Source: JAFGXF01 sp963732595 (GTDB lineage: Bacteria > Chloroflexota > Anaerolineae > Anaerolineales > Anaerolineaceae). Taken from it: DNA of 64,000 nucleotides. The stretch spans positions 1,116,001 through 1,180,000 of the forward strand of contig CAVSZZ010000002.1 in NCBI GenBank assembly GCA_963732595.1, written 5' to 3'. The notes below the pieces were generated by a model. That model saw only the letters and a list, made by a program, of their open reading frames with translations. It made no database searches and was not told the origin of the DNA. Made by a program: the position numbers and the translations under genes. Within the stretch, counting starts at the first letter, position 1. Each line of letters starts with the position of its first letter. Below, in pieces: positions 1 through 8,060 of this stretch.

Positions 1-918
1 ATAAGCATAGTATGCCAAGCCAGATCGTTCGCGTACCGATGCGCCGATTCGACCCATCATCCCGAATTGACCCAAAATCGAGTTGCCAACCGCTGCCGCA
101 TAATAATCATCAGATAATCGTGAAGGACCAATGGACCCCATTACCAGGTCAACTTGGGATTTTCCCGGGATGTCCGTATGCTGGCGTGTGCTCGCTTTTG
201 GAGATTTTAATACTGGCAGGCGGGTCTCAATGGCCTGTGAGGGGTTCCGCCAGTTTCCGAGGGCTTCTTCCAGAAGGTCACAACCACGTTTGGGATCGAT
301 TGGACCAGTCAGGACCAACACACCCCCGCGCGGACCAAAATGGCGTGCATGGAAATCGAACAGATCATCCCGGGAGATGGCCCGAATGGTTTCTAGGTAA
401 CCATCTTCCGGACGACCATAAGGATGGTTGGCGTAGAGCAGACGATCGAATACCAGGGAAGACATCTCACTGGTGTCCTGCGCACGCATGGTCAATGCAG
501 TAATGAACTGTGTACGTAATTTTTCGACATAACGAGGGGGGAAAGATGGCGTTTGTAAAACCTCTGCCAGTAGTTTTAATATAAAAGGCAGATCTTCCAC
601 CAAGGCACATCCCGAAAAACTGACCGTATGAATGCTGGCGCCAAAATTCAGACTGGCACCTATTGTCTCGAGATTTGTGAATATTTTTTGAAAACTTCGG
701 GCTTGGGTCCCGCGCATCAGCGCCAGCGAGGTGAAATGCGAAAGGCCAAGTTTTTCATCCGGATCGAAGAGGGCTCCGGACTGCAGATAACCAGTAACGA
801 CCACTGACAGACTTTCGGGGTTGGCATGAACAAGTGCAGTCAGTCCGTTTTTGAATTTCCTGCGAAGAATGTTCTCGGGACCTGGCAGGGATTGAAAGAC
901 CGGATGGGCGGTTCTCAC
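1..918 (-). CDS. M16 family peptidase-like subunit without the zinc motif (partial)
   Basis: Open frame running off the left edge, read from a GTG at 918. The GTG overlaps the stop of the upstream M16 gene as GTGA, so the two are translationally coupled. The translation is a typical M16 fold (early 'NGLTALVHANPES', later 'LYANHPYGRPEDGYLETI', near the edge 'RERSGLAYYAY'). At the place where active M16 peptidases carry HxxEH this protein has 'LSHFTSLAL', so the zinc-binding histidines and catalytic glutamate are missing. In this family a catalytic and a non-catalytic member commonly pair as a heterodimer, and that is the inferred role here. About 306 residues are visible; the C-terminus lies outside the window. 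The GTG start is inferred from the overlap and from the match to M16 N-termini. Confidence 0.85.
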   Translation of the reverse strand, partial: MRTAHPVFQSLPGPENILRRKFKNGLTALVHANPESLSVVVTGYLQSGALFDPDEKLGLSHFTSLALMRGTQARSFQKIFTNLETIGASLNFGASIHTVSFSGCALVEDLPFILKLLAEVLQTPSFPPRYVEKLRTQFITALTMRAQDTSEMSSLVFDRLLYANHPYGRPEDGYLETIRAISRDDLFDFHARHFGPRGGVLVLTGPIDPKRGCDLLEEALGNWRNPSQAIETRLPVLKSPKASTRQHTDIPGKSQVDLVMGSIGPSRLSDDYYAAAVGNSILGQFGMMGRIGASVRERSGLAYYAY

Positions 919-2207
919 AAGCTTGACCCTCCGGATTCCGGCAGGTAGATCCCAACCACCCGCGTGTCCTTTCGCAGATATTTCTGGCAGCACTCCAGAG
1001 CTGTGCCCGGTGTGACAGCAGCCAGCCGGTCAAGGTATGTTGTAAACCAGTCATAATGGGAAAACATTTCAGCGTAGCCCAACCAGAAAGCCTGATTGGT
1101 GATGCTTTCACTGCCATAGGCAAATAAAGCGCGGGCCTGTTTGATGGCGCGATCCACTTCCTTTTGGGAAACCGCCTGTTCAAGAACCCGGTCGATTTCC
1201 TGATCGAAAGCATCCAGGACTGTTTCAGGTGTCTGCCGGGGATTTACCGTGATGGTAATGATGTAGAGGAAAGGGTCGACTGTTGCCTGAAAGCCGCCCC
1301 CCAGGCTGACTGCAAGATCCTTCTCGACCAGCGCCTTGTAAAGGCGACTCGTTTTGTTAGAGATCGAACCACCGCCGAACATATTCAAGCCGGCGGGTCC
1401 TGCCAGCAGACTATCGACCACAGAGAATGACATAAAATCAGGATCGTTACCAGAAGGCGCGCGGTAGGCGATCTGAACGTAGGTTGTTCCACCAGGACCC
1501 TTGACTGTCACCCGTTTTTCTTTCTTTAAGAACGGGTCGTATTTCACAACCGGATTATGCACCCGGCAAGCCGAAAGATGGTCAAATTTCCTCTGGATAG
1601 TCTTCATTAGCTTTGCGGCATTAAAATCGCCGGCAACAGCCAGCAATGCATTTCCAGGTGAATAATAGTTGCGATAATGGGTTAGCAAATCCTTTTGTTG
1701 AATCCTGTAGAGATCCGCTTTCTCACCCAGCACTTCATATCGGTAAGGGTGGTGTGGAAAGGCGGCTTTTTGAACGGCCTCGCCCAGTTTGAATAAGGGT
1801 TCATTCTCACTGCCTTCACGTTCGGAAATGATCACTGTTCGCTCAGATTCGACCTCGTTTTTTTCAAAACGGCTATTAATCATTCGATCCGCTTCCAGGC
1901 TGAAAGCCAGTTCTATTTTTTCCTTCGGCATGGTTTCATAGAAGGTTGTCCAATCGAGATAAGTGAAAGCATTCCAGGTGCCCCCCTCCCTTTCGATCAA
2001 TCTGTCCAGCTTGCCTGCAGGGTAACTGGGGGTGCCCTTAAACTGCATATGTTCGACCCAGTGGGATAGACCGGTCAAGCCAGGCAATTCATACCTGGAT
2101 CCAACCCGATACCACATCCAGCTGCTGATAATGGGTGCCGTATGGATTTCCTTAAGGTGAACGGTCAATCCATTTGAAAGGTGCGTTGTAATTAAATCTG
2201 CATGCAT
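915..2207 (-). CDS. M16 family zinc peptidase (catalytic subunit)
   Basis: Processing-peptidase/pitrilysin-like metallopeptidase of about 430 residues, normal for bacterial M16B. The inverted zinc motif HxxEH is present as 'SHWVEHMQFKGT' (about residue 50), and the downstream glutamate is in 'EVESERTVIISE'. The C-terminal half has the usual second M16 domain ('SNKTSRLYKALVEKDLAV'). Start: ATG 2207 is the first ATG; a TTG at 2213 with better spacing from AAGGA is also possible. It forms a two-gene unit with the non-catalytic M16 gene, overlapping by 4 nt. Function is degradation or processing of peptides; location (cytoplasm or envelope) cannot be read because no signal peptide is evident. Confidence 0.9.
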   Translation of the reverse strand: MHADLITTHLSNGLTVHLKEIHTAPIISSWMWYRVGSRYELPGLTGLSHWVEHMQFKGTPSYPAGKLDRLIEREGGTWNAFTYLDWTTFYETMPKEKIELAFSLEADRMINSRFEKNEVESERTVIISEREGSENEPLFKLGEAVQKAAFPHHPYRYEVLGEKADLYRIQQKDLLTHYRNYYSPGNALLAVAGDFNAAKLMKTIQRKFDHLSACRVHNPVVKYDPFLKKEKRVTVKGPGGTTYVQIAYRAPSGNDPDFMSFSVVDSLLAGPAGLNMFGGGSISNKTSRLYKALVEKDLAVSLGGGFQATVDPFLYIITITVNPRQTPETVLDAFDQEIDRVLEQAVSQKEVDRAIKQARALFAYGSESITNQAFWLGYAEMFSHYDWFTTYLDRLAAVTPGTALECCQKYLRKDTRVVGIYLPESGGSSL

Positions 2208-2341
2208 TTCCAAACCAAGTCCTTGTTACCCAGTAATATAACATACTCGCTGGGACTGGAATGTCCGAAAAAACCGGTTTGATATAATTCCTACTGAGAT
2301 TGACAATACCCGATTTCACAACCTTTGGAGGGAGCTTGAGT

Positions 2342-3640
2342 GTGACACATCATGTTGCAGTTGTTGGCGCCGGTCCGGCTGGCCTTTTTGCTTCAAGACG
2401 GCTGGGCGAAGCGGGGATGAGGGTGACACTTTTTAACAGGGATATCAAACCGGGGGGACTGGCAGAATATGGTATTTATCCCGACAAGACCAGGATCAAG
2501 AATGGCCTCCAGGCCCAGTTCCAAACCATAATGGCGAATGATTTTATTAATTACGTTGGAAATATCAGCCTGGGCTTGGATCGTGACCTGGCTTTGTCAG
2601 ACCTGTTTATCGCTGGATTTGATTCCGTTCTGGTGACTGCGGGTGCGCAGGGTGTTAAGAAGTTGGGACTGCCTGGTGAGGAAACGCCCGGGATATTTCA
2701 TGCGAAAGATATTGTTTTTCACTATAACCTGTTGCCCCCATACAGCCTGATGAATATCCAACTGGGTCAGCATGTGGCGGTCATTGGAGCCGGGAATGTC
2801 ATGGTCGATATCACCCGCTGGTTGGCTGATAAACAGGGGATTGGGGATGTTACGGTGCTTGTTCGACGTGGGCCGGGTGAGGTCAAATTCGATCGCATGG
2901 AGTTGGCATTCATTGCCCATTTAATCGACCTTTCCGACCTTGAGGCAGAACTCAAGCGTGTATCACCTGTAAGTCTGTCCATAGGACAGGAACCCTTTGC
3001 GCTCTTGGACATGGTAAAAAGTTGCATCAAACCCGACAATATAGCAAAATCCAGACCGGCAATTCGATTCCGCTTCCTCACCTCTCCCACATCATTTTCT
3101 GCCGATTCAGATGGCCGATTGGAAAAGATTTCCACTGAAGCGAACACGCTGATCGACAACCAGGGCTCAATCAAAGCCCGGGGGTTGGGTGAATTCACCG
3201 ATCTGAATGCTGAGAATCTGATCTTCGCCATTGGTGATGCGGTGGATGAAAAGTTGGGCCTGCCCTGCGCCAGGTATGAATTTACCACTAGTGCAGCCCC
3301 ACGTTATCCGATCGAAGGGGTTAACTATGAAGTGGACGGAAGAAGTGTCGGCCTTCCAGCCCAGGGAATCTTCATTGCTGGTTGGTCACGTCAATCCAGT
3401 TATGGTTTGGTGGGACAGGCACGCAAGGATGGCATCAATGGTGCCGAAGCCGTCTTGAAGTACCTGGAAGGGGTTAAGCCCAATACAAGTTTTTCGACAC
3501 CGATGATAAAGCGCAAGGATTTGGTGAGTAACCGCGACGTGTTTAAGTTAATGGAGCGGGAAAGGGCGATGGCGGCACAACTCGGAGTGGAAAGCTTTAA
3601 ATTCAAAACAAATGAGGAAATGCTCTCAGCGATCCGCTGA
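2342..3640 (+). CDS. FAD-dependent oxidoreductase, ferredoxin-NADP reductase / GltD-like
   Basis: Two-dinucleotide-binding flavoprotein. The N-terminal FAD motif is 'VAVVGAGPAGLFASRRL', and a second NAD(P) Rossmann motif lies mid-protein ('HVAVIGAGNVMVDITRWL'). 'EVKFDRMELAFI' and the C-terminal 'GIFIAGWSRQSSYGLVGQARKDG' resemble adrenodoxin-reductase-type ferredoxin-NADP reductases and glutamate synthase small subunits. Likely role: electron transfer between NAD(P)H and a ferredoxin-like partner; the partner is not in the window. Start: GTG 2342, preceded by GGAGG at 2327-2331; the frame is open upstream to a TTG at 2300 but that part is not conserved-looking. A TATAAT box lies at 2283-2288. 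The 3' end overlaps the convergent membrane-protein gene by about 15 nt. Confidence 0.8.
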   Translation: MTHHVAVVGAGPAGLFASRRLGEAGMRVTLFNRDIKPGGLAEYGIYPDKTRIKNGLQAQFQTIMANDFINYVGNISLGLDRDLALSDLFIAGFDSVLVTAGAQGVKKLGLPGEETPGIFHAKDIVFHYNLLPPYSLMNIQLGQHVAVIGAGNVMVDITRWLADKQGIGDVTVLVRRGPGEVKFDRMELAFIAHLIDLSDLEAELKRVSPVSLSIGQEPFALLDMVKSCIKPDNIAKSRPAIRFRFLTSPTSFSADSDGRLEKISTEANTLIDNQGSIKARGLGEFTDLNAENLIFAIGDAVDEKLGLPCARYEFTTSAAPRYPIEGVNYEVDGRSVGLPAQGIFIAGWSRQSSYGLVGQARKDGINGAEAVLKYLEGVKPNTSFSTPMIKRKDLVSNRDVFKLMERERAMAAQLGVESFKFKTNEEMLSAIR

Positions 3641-4156
3641 CAGCGTCGATTTATCTCCCTTGAGGAGAGGTCTCCCAGGGATCAATAAAAAGAACCCGAT
3701 GATGATGACCAGGATGCCGATCTCAACACCATAAGCCTGCCAGGGACCGAAGTATGGGGTATCGGGGAGAGGTTGACTGCCAAAGCCGAAGATGTCTGCC
3801 ATCCCCGTGAATACACACATCACATAGCCCGTGCTGACCAGGCGCAGACCGATATCCGCGCCGATGCTGGTGGCACCCTTGGGCCACAGAGAAGCCAGGC
3901 TTAAATACCCCCCCACACAGATGAACGCCAGACCAACCAGCATGGTGGCAATTTGTACGAATCCGATCACCGGACTACGATCTGCACCAAACAGGGAGGG
4001 TTTAACCCCAAGCAGAAAAACCAGGAATCCCATCAGGGTGATCAATAGTCCGATACGCACCCGGCGAGTTCGATAACCATTTTTGGGTGTGCTTTTAATA
4101 GCTGAGGGGGCTTTTATGGAGACTGTTTTTTTAGTCTGTTTTGGTGTCATAGTCAA
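3626..4156 (-). CDS. Hypothetical four-helix membrane protein
   Basis: 176 residues with a basic N-terminus (about 30 residues, Lys/Arg rich) and four hydrophobic helices: 'IGLLITLMGFLVFLLGV', 'IATMLVGLAFICVGGYLSL', 'LVSTGYVMCVFTGMADIFG' and 'IGILVIIIGFFLLIPG'. No family recognised. The start ATG overlaps the stop of the upstream M19 dipeptidase gene as ATGA, so the two are one operon. Its last codons overlap the convergent oxidoreductase gene. Probably a small integral membrane protein whose expression is tied to the dipeptidase. Confidence 0.7.
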   Translation of the reverse strand: MTMTPKQTKKTVSIKAPSAIKSTPKNGYRTRRVRIGLLITLMGFLVFLLGVKPSLFGADRSPVIGFVQIATMLVGLAFICVGGYLSLASLWPKGATSIGADIGLRLVSTGYVMCVFTGMADIFGFGSQPLPDTPYFGPWQAYGVEIGILVIIIGFFLLIPGRPLLKGDKSTLSADR

Positions 4157-5241
4157 GATAATGATCGTTCCAACTGGTGAAACCAGTTACCCCCCATTAT
4201 ATTCTCAACATCCCGGATCGTAAAACCCTTTGAGAGAAGCAAAGGAGCCAATTTTTGAAGGTCAGCGACCGTGTCAATTTCCTTGGGCGTGGATTGCATC
4301 CCAAAACCCCCATCAAAGTCACTACCGATACCAACATGCAGCGCATCCCCAGCCACCTGGCAGATATGGTCAATTTGGGCTATTACCGCATCCAGGGTAA
4401 CAGCTGTTTTATCCTCTGGGTATGTCCATTCCCACACAAGGAAGTGGTTGTAAGGCACAATTCCAATGACACCCTGTCGAGCGATCAGTTCACGGATCAC
4501 ACTGTCACTTAAGAAGCGATTGCTGTCTCCCCGCAGGAGTGCACGCGCATTGGCATGGCTGGCGATTATCGGGCCTTGATATTGATCGAATGCCTGGAAA
4601 ACCGATTGCTCGTCCATATGGCTGATGTCCAGGGTGAAACCCAACTCATCCATCCGAGCGAGTAAAAGCTTGCCGGCAGTGGTGAGAGGTCCGGGTTCCT
4701 TGGTTCCCCCGCAATATTGATTACCAGCCCAGGCCGGTCCGAGCAGGCGCACACCATTCTCCCGCCAGTATTCAAGCTCATCCGGTGTACGAATACACTC
4801 AGCACCTTCCATTAGCAGGACCAGACCAACTGGTAGTCCATTTTCATCTGTTGTCTTGTTATTCCAGCGGCCAATTACCTGCATCAACGAGCTGCGATCA
4901 TCGATCAACCTGAACTTGTCAGGATGCTGATCGAAAAGTTGTTTGTAGGTATCCAGTTGCTGCCGGTAGGTATCGCGGGCTTGGTCAGCAGTAAGATAAG
5001 CCTGGCTGAAAAGCGGATCTTTTTCGTACCTTTTAGGTGGGGCGAAAAGTGTGGCGAAAATCACTGCCACCCTACCGACCTGGTATTCCGGCCATCCGAG
5101 CAGAGCTTCACCGAAATTGAGAGTCGGGATGGGAGTACCAACCTCACGTTGACGGGTTTCCGCAACCGGGAGGGTGTAATCCCGGTTGTAACGTAACATA
5201 TTGCAGGCAAGATCTTCGTGTGAATCGATGATGATTGTCAT
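4153..5241 (-). CDS. Membrane dipeptidase-like M19 zinc hydrolase
   Basis: 362 residues matching the renal dipeptidase (M19, amidohydrolase superfamily) layout. The N-terminal 'IIDSHEDLACNML' supplies the HxD-type metal ligands (here His-Glu-Asp). 'LVLLMEGAECI' carries the bridging glutamate, 'FTLDISHMDEQSV' and 'GPIIASHANARAL' the later histidines, and 'HVGIGSDFDGGFG' the final aspartate. The family hydrolyses dipeptides, including D-amino-acid containing ones, and sometimes beta-lactams. No signal peptide is visible, so it is probably cytoplasmic. It lies downstream of the S1 gene behind a hairpin terminator and is coupled (4-nt overlap) to the following membrane protein gene. Confidence 0.88.
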   Translation of the reverse strand: MTIIIDSHEDLACNMLRYNRDYTLPVAETRQREVGTPIPTLNFGEALLGWPEYQVGRVAVIFATLFAPPKRYEKDPLFSQAYLTADQARDTYRQQLDTYKQLFDQHPDKFRLIDDRSSLMQVIGRWNNKTTDENGLPVGLVLLMEGAECIRTPDELEYWRENGVRLLGPAWAGNQYCGGTKEPGPLTTAGKLLLARMDELGFTLDISHMDEQSVFQAFDQYQGPIIASHANARALLRGDSNRFLSDSVIRELIARQGVIGIVPYNHFLVWEWTYPEDKTAVTLDAVIAQIDHICQVAGDALHVGIGSDFDGGFGMQSTPKEIDTVADLQKLAPLLLSKGFTIRDVENIMGGNWFHQLERSLS

Positions 5242-5253
5242 GATTCCGATATG

Positions 5254-5280
5254 AAACTGGAGCGCAATTTGCGCTCCAGT
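5254..5280 (-). terminator. Hairpin terminator after the S1 gene
   Basis: Perfect 12-bp inverted repeat ACTGGAGCGCAA / TTGCGCTCCAGT (5256-5267 and 5269-5280), followed on the minus strand only by a short T stretch. It lies 20 nt past the S1 stop and before the M19 start, so it probably ends or attenuates the S1 transcript. Confidence 0.55.
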
Positions 5281-5301
5281 ATTGTCATTATGATTATGAC
5301 C

Positions 5302-6709
5302 CTACTCACTACCCTTATCAGGTTCTTGTGCTTCGGGTTCGATCGCTTCAGGTTCTCCACCCTTGGGTTCCTCGGCTATAACCTCAACGGGTTCCTTCTT
5401 CTTTGCTTTAGACTTTGCTTTGCTTGGTGCCTTGGTTGGTACATCAGGTACCGGAGTTTCTTCCGGTGTTGCGGGGGTCTCTTCAATAGGCTCTTTTTTT
5501 ATGTCCGTCTCGGCTGTACCCATTTCGCTTACCAGGCTCTGCCAGTCCATGTCAACATAGGCGGATGAATCGACTCGCCGGACACTTAGACCCACCCGGT
5601 GGTTCTCGGGGTCGATCTTGATCACCCGGACAGTCACAACTTCCCCCTCTTTCAAAACCTCTTTAGGGTGCTCAATCCGATTTTCGCTGATCTCTGAAAT
5701 ATGGATCAGGCCTTCGATATCATCCTCAAGTCGGGCGAAAGCACCAAATTTGGTCAAGCGTGTGATGGTACCTTCCAAGAGTTGACCAACCTGGATCGAT
5801 TCGATCTTTTTTGCGAAAGGATCATCCTGCAGCCGTCGGATGGATAGACCGATGCGCTTTTTTTCGCGATCGATGCTGATCACCTTAACCTTGACTTCCT
5901 GACCGACCTTGAGGATCTCTTCTGATTTCTGATTCCTGTCCCAGCTGACTTCAGACAGATGGACCAAGGCCATCGGCACCATTGATATTGACAAAAACGC
6001 CAAAATCAGCAATGGAGGTGACACGACCGGTCCGAACATCACCGATCGTGAGTTCATCCAAAACGCGATCCTTGATGGATTCGCGGGTCTCACCGCTGGC
6101 AGCCCGTTCGGAAAGGATCAAGCGCCTTCGCTCACGATCGACTTCGATAACACGCACATCGATCGTCTCGCCAACCATCTTGCTGTACCGCTGGTCGGGA
6201 GAATCACCCGATGATGCCGTGCGACGCGCATAACTAAATTGAGATGAGGGAACAAAGCCCTTCAAGTCACCGATGTGGACGATCAAACCGCCCTTGTTAT
6301 ATCCGGCCACGATGCCGTGGAATAACTCCCCCGAATTCTTGAACCCATCGGCATCCGTCCAGCTGGTCTCCTCGCGGGCTCGCGTGAATGAGAGGATGAT
6401 ATTTCCACTCTGGTCTTCCGGGTTGATAACGTAAACAGGGATTTCCATGCCGACAGCAAGTTTTGCCATTTCGTCAGCAGGTATGGCTTCCAATTCCTTG
6501 CCAGTGATGACACCCTCGGATTTCGTTCCGATGCTCACCAGGATCTGACCGGGTGTGATACTGGCGATCACACCAGTGCGTATTTCACCTGATGCAGGGA
6601 AATCGATATCCAATCCCTGTTGATTGAGCAGGGATTCCATGTTGTTTTCGTTATTCAAATTGCTTTCTGGGATACTCTCCTCCCCAGTTGGGGGCACGTT
6701 ATGTTCCAT
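5302..6709 (-). CDS. rpsA: Ribosomal protein S1-like protein, four S1 domains (frame broken)
   Basis: Two overlapping frames form one S1 protein of about 468 residues. Start ATG 6709 has GGAG 9 nt upstream. Four S1 OB-fold domains can be followed: 'GEIRTGVIASITPGQILVSI', 'GELFHGIVAGYNKGGLIVHI', 'GDVRTGRVTSIADFGVFVNI' and 'GQLLEGTITRLTKFGAFARL'. The last is followed by a Glu/Pro/Lys-rich tail of about 70 residues ('EETPATPEETPVP'). The break lies in domain 3: 'NGADGL' in one frame continues as 'VHLSEVSW' in the next. One extra T in the CCTTGG at 5964-5969 accounts for it. Loss of S1 would be harmful, so a sequence error is likelier than a true mutation. Role: mRNA binding on the 30S subunit during initiation. 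Confidence 0.88.
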
Positions 6710-6743
6710 TTGAAAAAACTCCACGATTATTATTGATGGTGTC

Positions 6744-6772
6744 ATTATACGGGGTAAAGTACAAGTTGGCAA
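6744..6772 (-). promoter_or_regulatory. Promoter of the S1 gene
   Basis: On the minus strand TTGCCA (6772-6767), a 17-nt spacer and TATAAT (6749-6744) precede the S1 start by 35 nt. Near-consensus sigma-70-type signal. Confidence 0.65.
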
Positions 6773-6884
6773 CCCTGGTAGTCTACCAATTGGAATTTTG
6801 TACTGTATGGCTGGCGTGATCAAGGCTGTTTGCCGGCAGGGTTGAAAGCTGGTTATGATGGTGGTACACTACAGACGCATGACC

Positions 6885-6907
6885 AACCGGACTGGGTCAG
6901 TCCGGTT
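6885..6907. promoter_or_regulatory. Perfect 10-bp inverted repeat upstream of the chelatase gene
   Basis: AACCGGACTG (6885-6894), loop GGT, CAGTCCGGTT (6898-6907). It ends 25 nt before the ATG at 6933. It could be an operator or a 5' UTR hairpin. The T-rich stretch after it (TTTCATTTC) is a poor terminator tail, and no plus-strand gene ends here, so a plain terminator is unlikely. Confidence 0.4.
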
Positions 6908-6932
6908 TCATTTCGATAATACAGGTTTATTA

Positions 6933-8060
6933 ATGCCATCCATTTACCCGTTTTCAGCCATCGTTGGGCAAGAGCGCATGTTACGCGCCCTGATCTTAAA
7001 TGCTGTCAACCCACGCATCGGTGGTGTGTTGATACGAGGAGAGCGAGGAACTGCCAAGTCGACAGCTGCTCGCGCTCTGGCTGCCTTATTACCCAATGTT
7101 GCCGTGGTGGGGGATTGCCGATTTGGTTGTGACCCTGAAAACCCGGCTTATTGGTGCACAGAGTGCCGGGAACGGGCTGCCGTCGAAAAGAAGTTACCGG
7201 TGGTCATGCGCTCGACAGCTTTTATTAATCTGCCAGTGTCCGCTACGGAAGATCGGGTGGTCGGCACGTTGGATATCGAACGTGCCATACAAAAGGGCGA
7301 GCGGCACTTTGAGCCGGGTGTGCTGGCGGCTGCTAATCGCGGATTGTTGTACATTGATGAGGTCAACTTGCTTGATGACCATGTCGTCGATGTCCTACTC
7401 GATTCAGCGGCTATGGGTATGAACATCGTCGAGCGGGAGGGGATCTCCTTCAGCCATCCGGCACGTTTCATCCTGGTCGGAACGATGAATCCCGAAGAAG
7501 GTGACCTGCGCCCTCAATTATTGGACCGCTTTGCTCTTTCAGTAGAGATCCATGGGTTGCACGATGCGCGTGAACGGGTTCTCATCATGGAACGGAACCT
7601 GTTATTTGAAAGTGACCCGGAAGGCTTTCGAAAGGAATGGCTCTCAAAAGAGCGTGAACTTTCCGAACTGATTGACCGGGCACGCTCGATCGTGGATGAA
7701 GTGACTTATAACCGACGCGATTTGCTTTCCATTGCTGCTTTAACGGCATCCCTGAATGTTGATGGCCATCGCTCCGATCTGGTTATCCTTAAAACAGCTC
7801 GTGCCCAGGCAGCCTTTGAGGGTCGCAAAGCTATTACAGACCACGATATCGCTCTGGCCGCGGAGTTGACCCTGCCTCATCGCATCCGCCGAGGTCCATT
7901 TCAACAAAATGAGATAGGCGTTGAGGAACTACAGGAGCGCATTTCACAACTACAGGGGCAGCAGACTGGGGAAGGCAAGGAGAACGGCGAGAGCATTCCA
8001 AACGAAGACTCACCGGAATCGGGCGACGAAAAAAAAAAGAAGGCACACGGACAGAGTTAA
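6933..8060 (+). CDS. ChlI/BchI-like AAA+ ATPase, 0-frame product of a chlI-chlD-type gene
   Basis: AAA+ motor module of a magnesium/cobalt chelatase-type gene, about 375 residues from ATG 6933 ('MPSIYPFSAIVGQERML'). Walker A is 'GERGTAKST', the cysteine-rich insert typical of ChlI is 'GDCRFGCDPENPAYWCTECR', Walker B is 'LLYIDEVNLLDD', and the sensor/Arg-finger region is 'LVGTMNPEEGDLRPQLLDRFAL'. The frame ends at TAA 8058-8060 right after an acidic linker and four lysines coded by a run of ten A. The VWA half continues in the -1 frame (next entry), so this may be a separate small subunit made when no frameshift occurs. Partners would be a CobN/ChlH-like large subunit, not in the window; use in cobalamin synthesis is inferred. 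Confidence 0.85.
   Translation: MPSIYPFSAIVGQERMLRALILNAVNPRIGGVLIRGERGTAKSTAARALAALLPNVAVVGDCRFGCDPENPAYWCTECRERAAVEKKLPVVMRSTAFINLPVSATEDRVVGTLDIERAIQKGERHFEPGVLAAANRGLLYIDEVNLLDDHVVDVLLDSAAMGMNIVEREGISFSHPARFILVGTMNPEEGDLRPQLLDRFALSVEIHGLHDARERVLIMERNLLFESDPEGFRKEWLSKERELSELIDRARSIVDEVTYNRRDLLSIAALTASLNVDGHRSDLVILKTARAQAAFEGRKAITDHDIALAAELTLPHRIRRGPFQQNEIGVEELQERISQLQGQQTGEGKENGESIPNEDSPESGDEKKKKAHGQS
8033..8039 (+). promoter_or_regulatory. A AAA AAG slippery heptamer, candidate -1 frameshift site
   Basis: Ten A (8029-8038) then G place A AAA AAG in the correct phase relative to the upstream frame (codons AAA 8034, AAG 8037). A -1 slip resumes at 8039 and reads straight into the VWA half; without a slip, translation stops 18 nt later. 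Programmed frameshifting that yields two chelatase subunits from one gene is known for chlD-type genes. No strong downstream stem-loop was seen by eye. Confidence 0.6.
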
